This document shows, piece by piece, positions 24,060 through 27,594 of a stretch of DNA of 27,594 nt. The notes under the pieces were generated by a model that was not told the DNA's origin, ran no database searches, and saw only the letters and a list, made by a program, of their open reading frames with translations. Source of the stretch: Oscillospiraceae bacterium (GTDB lineage Bacteria; Bacillota_A; Clostridia; Oscillospirales; Oscillospiraceae); assembly GCA_017540945.1 (NCBI GenBank), contig JAFYAB010000008.1, forward strand, positions 1 through 27,594, given 5' to 3'. Within the stretch, counting starts at the first letter, position 1, and every line of letters starts with the position of its first letter. Both the position numbers and the translations under genes were made by a program.

Positions 24060-25383
24060 CTGTGAAGTTCTCCAATACCTGCTCCAGGTGCATTCCGTGG
24101 CTGGCCTTGAAGAGTATGACGTCGCCGGGTCGGGCGGTTCTCCGCAGGGCCTCCAGCAGCTCCTCCCGGCTGTCGAAGTGCCGGGCCTTCTCCCCGGCGG
24201 CGTCGGCCAGCTCCCGGGACAGGGGGCCGTAGGCCAGGATCAGATCCGCGGCGGCTGCGGCTTCCTCACCCACTCTGCGGTGGGCGGCGGGGGCGTAGTC
24301 CCCCAGCTCCAGCATGTCGCCCAGGACCGCGATGCGGCGGCCCTCCGCAGGCCGGTCCCGGAGGACGGCCAGGGCCGCGGCGGTGGACTCGGGACCCGCG
24401 TTGTAGCAGTCGGCGATGATGATAAAGCCGTTATGCCTGCTGATCCGCAGGCGGTTACCGGTGTTCTCAAACTGCCCCAGGCGCTCCGCGGAGCGTTCCA
24501 GAGGAACGCCGACGCAGCGGGCCGCCAGCATGGCGGCCAGAGCGTTCATGACACAGTGCCGCCCGGGCACCGGCAGCTCCACCGGGATCCGCCGGCCAAA
24601 GCCCACGGCGGTGAAGGCCACGCCCGTTTCCGTGGGGCGGATCTCCTCTGCCCGCAGCTCGTTTTCCGCGCCAAGCCCGAAGCGGAGCGTCCTGCAGGGA
24701 ATGGCCGCCGCCCGGAGCAGGGGCTCGTCGCCGTTGAGAACGGCAGTGCCGTTCGGAGCCAGGCCCTCCAGGATTTCCAGCTTGGCCCGGCAAATGCCCT
24801 CCCGGGAGCCCAGGTTTTCGATGTGCATGGTGCCGATGTTGGTGATCACTGCCACGTCTGGCCGGACCAGGGCCGTGAGCCGGGAGATTTCTCCGAAGTG
24901 GTTCATCCCCATCTCGATCACCGCGCATTCCGTCTCGGGACGGAGCTCCAGCAAGGTTTTGGGCACGCCCATGTCGTTGTTGTAGTTTTCCCGGGTCCAC
25001 TGGGTCCGGAACAGGGCGGAGCAGCAGGCCGCGGTCATCTCCTTGGTGGTGGTCTTGCCCACGCTGCCCGTCAGACCGATGATGCGGGTGCCGGTCAGGG
25101 TACCGCGCCAGCCGGCTGCGATTTGCTGCCAGGCCCGCAGGCTGTCGGGAACCACGATCATGGGGACGCCGGGCAGCTGCCGTTCGCCCAGGGCCGCTGC
25201 CGCGCCCTTTTCCAGGGCCGCCGGGATGAAATCATGGCCGTCACGCTCCGCCCGGATCGCCACGAAGAGCTCGCCCGGCGCCAGACGCCGGGAGTCCACC
25301 TGGGAGCCCGCAAAGGCCACGTTCTCATATTCCGGTAATACCGTGCCGCCGCACCAGGCGGCAGCCTGTTTCAGAGTAATCAT
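24055..25383 (-). CDS. murF: UDP-MurNAc-tripeptide:D-Ala-D-Ala ligase
   Basis: MurF adds D-Ala-D-Ala to the UDP-MurNAc-tripeptide, using ATP. The 442-residue protein shows the Mur-ligase order: substrate domain with DSRRLAPGELFVAI, P-loop GSVGKTT (106-112), TRENYNNDMGVPKTLL, EMGMNHFGEI, ITNIGTMHIENLGS and the C-terminal domain with DCYNAGPESTAAAL. It overlaps the murE stop by 4 bp (ATGA), so the two are translationally coupled. Its terminal Ala-stop codons fall inside the adjacent inverted repeat. Confidence 0.96.
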   Translation of the reverse strand: MITLKQAAAWCGGTVLPEYENVAFAGSQVDSRRLAPGELFVAIRAERDGHDFIPAALEKGAAAALGERQLPGVPMIVVPDSLRAWQQIAAGWRGTLTGTRIIGLTGSVGKTTTKEMTAACCSALFRTQWTRENYNNDMGVPKTLLELRPETECAVIEMGMNHFGEISRLTALVRPDVAVITNIGTMHIENLGSREGICRAKLEILEGLAPNGTAVLNGDEPLLRAAAIPCRTLRFGLGAENELRAEEIRPTETGVAFTAVGFGRRIPVELPVPGRHCVMNALAAMLAARCVGVPLERSAERLGQFENTGNRLRISRHNGFIIIADCYNAGPESTAAALAVLRDRPAEGRRIAVLGDMLELGDYAPAAHRRVGEEAAAAADLILAYGPLSRELADAAGEKARHFDSREELLEALRRTARPGDVILFKASHGMHLEQVLENFTA

Positions 25384-26819
25384 AGGTTTTTCGCGACCTC
25401 TTCTCTCTCGTCCAGATGCGTTTTCTCAGTGCCCAAAATCTGGTAGGTCTCGTGGCCCTTGCCGCAGAGGACGATGATGTCGTCCTGCTTCGCTTCGGCC
25501 ATAGCCCGTGCGATGGCTTCCCGGCGGTTTACCACCACCAGATAGGGCTTGTTCAGCTCCCTGACACCCTTCAGGATGTCGGCGATGATCTTCTCCGGGT
25601 CCTCGGTCCGGGGGTTGTCGGAGGTGATGATGGGAAGATCGGACAGCTTGACGCCGATCTTGCCCATGATGGGCCGCTTGATGGGATCCCGGTCGCCGCC
25701 GCAGCCGAAGACCGCGATGATCCGGCCCTTGCAGAAGCCCCGCACGGAGCGCAGTACGTTCTCCAGAGCGTCGGGGGTGTGGGCGTAGTCGATCAGAACG
25801 GTGTAGGGCTTGCCGGGGGTGGGGACCACCTCCAGCCGACCCTTGACGCCCTGGGCGTTTGCCAGGGCAGCCGCGGCCTCTTGGGGACGAATGCCCAGGC
25901 CAATGGCCATGCCCAGCACCGTCAGAGCGTTGTAGACGGTGAAGGTCCCGGGGATCCGGACCCGGACCGGGAAGGACTCGCCCTTGTAGGAGGCGGTAAA
26001 GGCCACGTGATCCGCGGCCAGCTGGATCCCGGAGGCCGTCAGATCCGCGGGATTCCCGGCGGCGGAGCTGGTGAGAGCCCAACAGGCGGCCTCTTCCACG
26101 GTGCAGGCCACGTCCTTGTCGTCAATGTTGAAGACGCTGAAGCCGCAGCGCCGGAAGAGCAGAGCCTTCGCCTGGCGGTAGGCCTCCATGGTTTTGTGGA
26201 AATCCAGGTGATCCTCCGTCAGATTCGTGAAAGCGCCAACGGCGAAGGGAATGCAGTCCACCCGATGCAGATAAAGGCCGATGGAGGAGACCTCCATCAC
26301 CACATGGGTGCAGCCCGCCGCCGCCATCTCGGCAAAGAGCTTTTGCAGCTCGAAGCTCTCGGGAGTGGTGTGCTCCGTGGGCAGACACTGATCGCCGATC
26401 ATGTTCTGGATGGTGCCGATCAGGCCGACCCTGGCTCCCAGGGTCTGCTCCAGCACGGATTTCAGCAGGTAGGTGATGCTGGTCTTGCCGTTGGTGCCGG
26501 TGACCCCCAGAATGGTCATCCGGTCCGCCGGATGGCCGAACCAGTTGGCGCCCAGCTGAGCCAGCGCCACCCGGGAATTGGGGACCAGCACGTGGGGGAT
26601 CTCCCCCTCGGGTTTGCGCTCGCAGAGAACGCAGGCCGCGCCTTTGCTGAGCGCCATGGGAATATACTGGTGCCCGTCGGCTGCGTAGCCGGTGATGGCC
26701 ACAAACATGTGGCCGTCCTTCACCTTCCGGGAGTCATAGCTGACCCCGGTGATCTCCAGCTCGGGAGAGACGTTCATCTCAAGCACGGGAACGTCCTTCA
26801 ACAGATCTGAAAGCTTCAT
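25380..26819 (-). CDS. murE: UDP-MurNAc-L-Ala-D-Glu:meso-diaminopimelate ligase
   Basis: MurE adds the third residue of the stem peptide. The 479-residue protein has VSYDSRKVKDGHMFVAI in the N domain, the P-loop GTNGKTS (108-114), TPESFELQKLFAEM and MEVSSIGLYLHRVD. The C domain carries SDNPRTEDP, where the DNPR motif indicates meso-diaminopimelate rather than lysine as substrate. This predicts a meso-DAP peptidoglycan. AAGGAGA precedes the start at 26819. It is translationally coupled to murF. Confidence 0.96.
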   Translation of the reverse strand: MKLSDLLKDVPVLEMNVSPELEITGVSYDSRKVKDGHMFVAITGYAADGHQYIPMALSKGAACVLCERKPEGEIPHVLVPNSRVALAQLGANWFGHPADRMTILGVTGTNGKTSITYLLKSVLEQTLGARVGLIGTIQNMIGDQCLPTEHTTPESFELQKLFAEMAAAGCTHVVMEVSSIGLYLHRVDCIPFAVGAFTNLTEDHLDFHKTMEAYRQAKALLFRRCGFSVFNIDDKDVACTVEEAACWALTSSAAGNPADLTASGIQLAADHVAFTASYKGESFPVRVRIPGTFTVYNALTVLGMAIGLGIRPQEAAAALANAQGVKGRLEVVPTPGKPYTVLIDYAHTPDALENVLRSVRGFCKGRIIAVFGCGGDRDPIKRPIMGKIGVKLSDLPIITSDNPRTEDPEKIIADILKGVRELNKPYLVVVNRREAIARAMAEAKQDDIIVLCGKGHETYQILGTEKTHLDEREEVAKNL

Positions 26820-26837
26820 AGGATTCTCCTTACTGAA

Positions 26838-26878
26838 GTGAATAGTGGATAATGAATCGTGAATTATTATTTATTCAC
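26838..26878. repeat. Short AT-rich inverted repeat at the PBP-murE junction
   Basis: GTGAATA (26838-26844) and TATTCAC (26872-26878) flank GAATCGTGAATTATTATT-like low-complexity sequence. The right arm touches the stop codon of the penicillin-binding protein. It looks like a remnant of another small dispersed repeat. Confidence 0.5.
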
Positions 26879-27594
26879 TAATCTAATGCCGTCTGGTCCG
26901 TCAGCTCCACGGTGATGGTGGTGCCCCTGGGAACTTCGGTCCCGGCGGCGGGGTACTGATCGGTGACTGTGGCGTAGTAGATGGAGGAGCCCTTGGTCTG
27001 CAGATAGAGACCGCTGTTCTCCATAACGGCCCGGGCTTGTGCCTCGGTCAGATTTCGGAGCTTGGGGACCGTCACCTTATCGGTGGGGACCTCGGCGTCC
27101 ATATAGAGGATGACCTTGGAGCTGCCGGGCAGGAGATCGCCGGGGGCGGGGATCTGTCCCGTGACGCTGCCGCCCTCGCCCACGGTGGTGTAGGAAAGGC
27201 TCTGCTCGGCCAGAACGCCGGCGGCCTCCTCCACGGTGAGATCCCGGACGTCGGGCATCTGCACGTTGACGGTGCTCATGTCCACGTTGGTGTAATCCGG
27301 CTGGACCCCCAGATAGAGCAGGGTGTCGGCGAAGATGTCCCGGACCACGGGGGCCGCCATGACGCCGCCGGAGATGTAGATGCCGGTGGAACGGCTGGGA
27401 GTGTCCAGAGCCACCAGACAGATATACTGGGGATCGTCCATGGGGGCGATGCCCACGAAGGAGACGATGCGGTCCTTGGTCAGGGTGCCGTCGGCCTCGT
27501 AGACGTCCAGCTTCTCAGAGGTGCCGGTCTTGCCGCCCACCCGGAAACCGGGGAGCTTGGCGTTGCCGGCGGTGCCCTTGGTGACGACGGACTC
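26878..27594 (-). CDS. Partial class B penicillin-binding protein with two PASTA domains (PBP2/SpoVD type)
   Basis: The frame stays open to the window edge, so only the last 238 residues are seen. They begin in the transpeptidase domain: VTKGTAGNAKLPGFRVGGKTGTSEKL contains KTGT, the third motif of penicillin-binding transpeptidases; the Ser nucleophile lies outside the window. VSFVGIAPMDDPQYICLVALD follows. Two PASTA domains come next (about residues 95-160 with MPDVRDLTVEEAAGVL, and 165-235 with VPKLRNLTEAQARAVM). The protein crosslinks septal or spore peptidoglycan and would pair with FtsW/SpoVE encoded downstream. Two PASTA domains favour the division PBP2B/PBP2x type, but Clostridia also annotate this locus as spoVD. 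Confidence 0.92.
   Translation of the reverse strand, partial: ESVVTKGTAGNAKLPGFRVGGKTGTSEKLDVYEADGTLTKDRIVSFVGIAPMDDPQYICLVALDTPSRSTGIYISGGVMAAPVVRDIFADTLLYLGVQPDYTNVDMSTVNVQMPDVRDLTVEEAAGVLAEQSLSYTTVGEGGSVTGQIPAPGDLLPGSSKVILYMDAEVPTDKVTVPKLRNLTEAQARAVMENSGLYLQTKGSSIYYATVTDQYPAAGTEVPRGTTITVELTDQTALD

Noticed and set aside
22891..25338. An 815-codon + strand open frame opposite mraY and murF
   Set aside because: It is antisense to two clearly recognised cell-wall genes, with a His/Gly/Asp/Gln-rich translation typical of GC-rich shadow frames.

Overview
The window looks like a chromosomal segment of a GC-rich, endospore-forming, Gram-positive gut Clostridia, most likely Oscillospiraceae (inference). 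The supporting evidence is a SpoIID homologue, HPr kinase, the rpsF-ssb-rpsR operon, a division/cell-wall (dcw) cluster in Firmicutes order, a MurE with the DNPR motif typical of meso-diaminopimelate-adding enzymes, strong sigma-A promoters with 17-bp spacers and AGGAGG ribosome binding sites.

Left part (1-6742, + strand): the 3' end of a very large secreted papain-type (C1A) multidomain protein. It is followed by a cluster of small palindromes, a 62-residue peptide gene that looks like a RiPP precursor, a strong hairpin, and a radical SAM/SPASM enzyme. This peptide-enzyme pair is the most interesting item here: a candidate, possibly undescribed, modified-peptide locus with no transporter in view.

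Middle part (6771-16590): mostly housekeeping genes. spoIID (-) is divergent from a membrane-anchored class-A-beta-lactamase-fold protein whose three catalytic motifs all look degenerate. tadA (-) converges on it, and its stop codon lies inside a shared terminator. Next come sigA (+), the operon rpsF-ssb-rpsR (-) with a structured leader, hprK (-), rpmB (+), an SLH-anchored M14 metallocarboxypeptidase (+) and a zinc-ribbon membrane protein of unknown function (+).

Right part (16601-27594, all - strand): a dcw cluster read from high to low coordinates: PASTA penicillin-binding protein (partial), murE, murF, mraY, ftsW, murG, murA, ftsQ, ftsZ. These genes make UDP-MurNAc-pentapeptide, lipid I and lipid II, and carry out septal peptidoglycan synthesis and division. 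murD, murB and ftsA are not in this stretch. Four junctions carry palindromic or low-complexity repeats that touch or nearly touch stop codons, including one perfect 27-bp inverted repeat that contains the murF stop.

No tRNA, rRNA, CRISPR array, insertion sequence or transposase was seen. No stretch over 300 bases lacks a gene. All functional calls come from reading motifs by eye; no database search was run.
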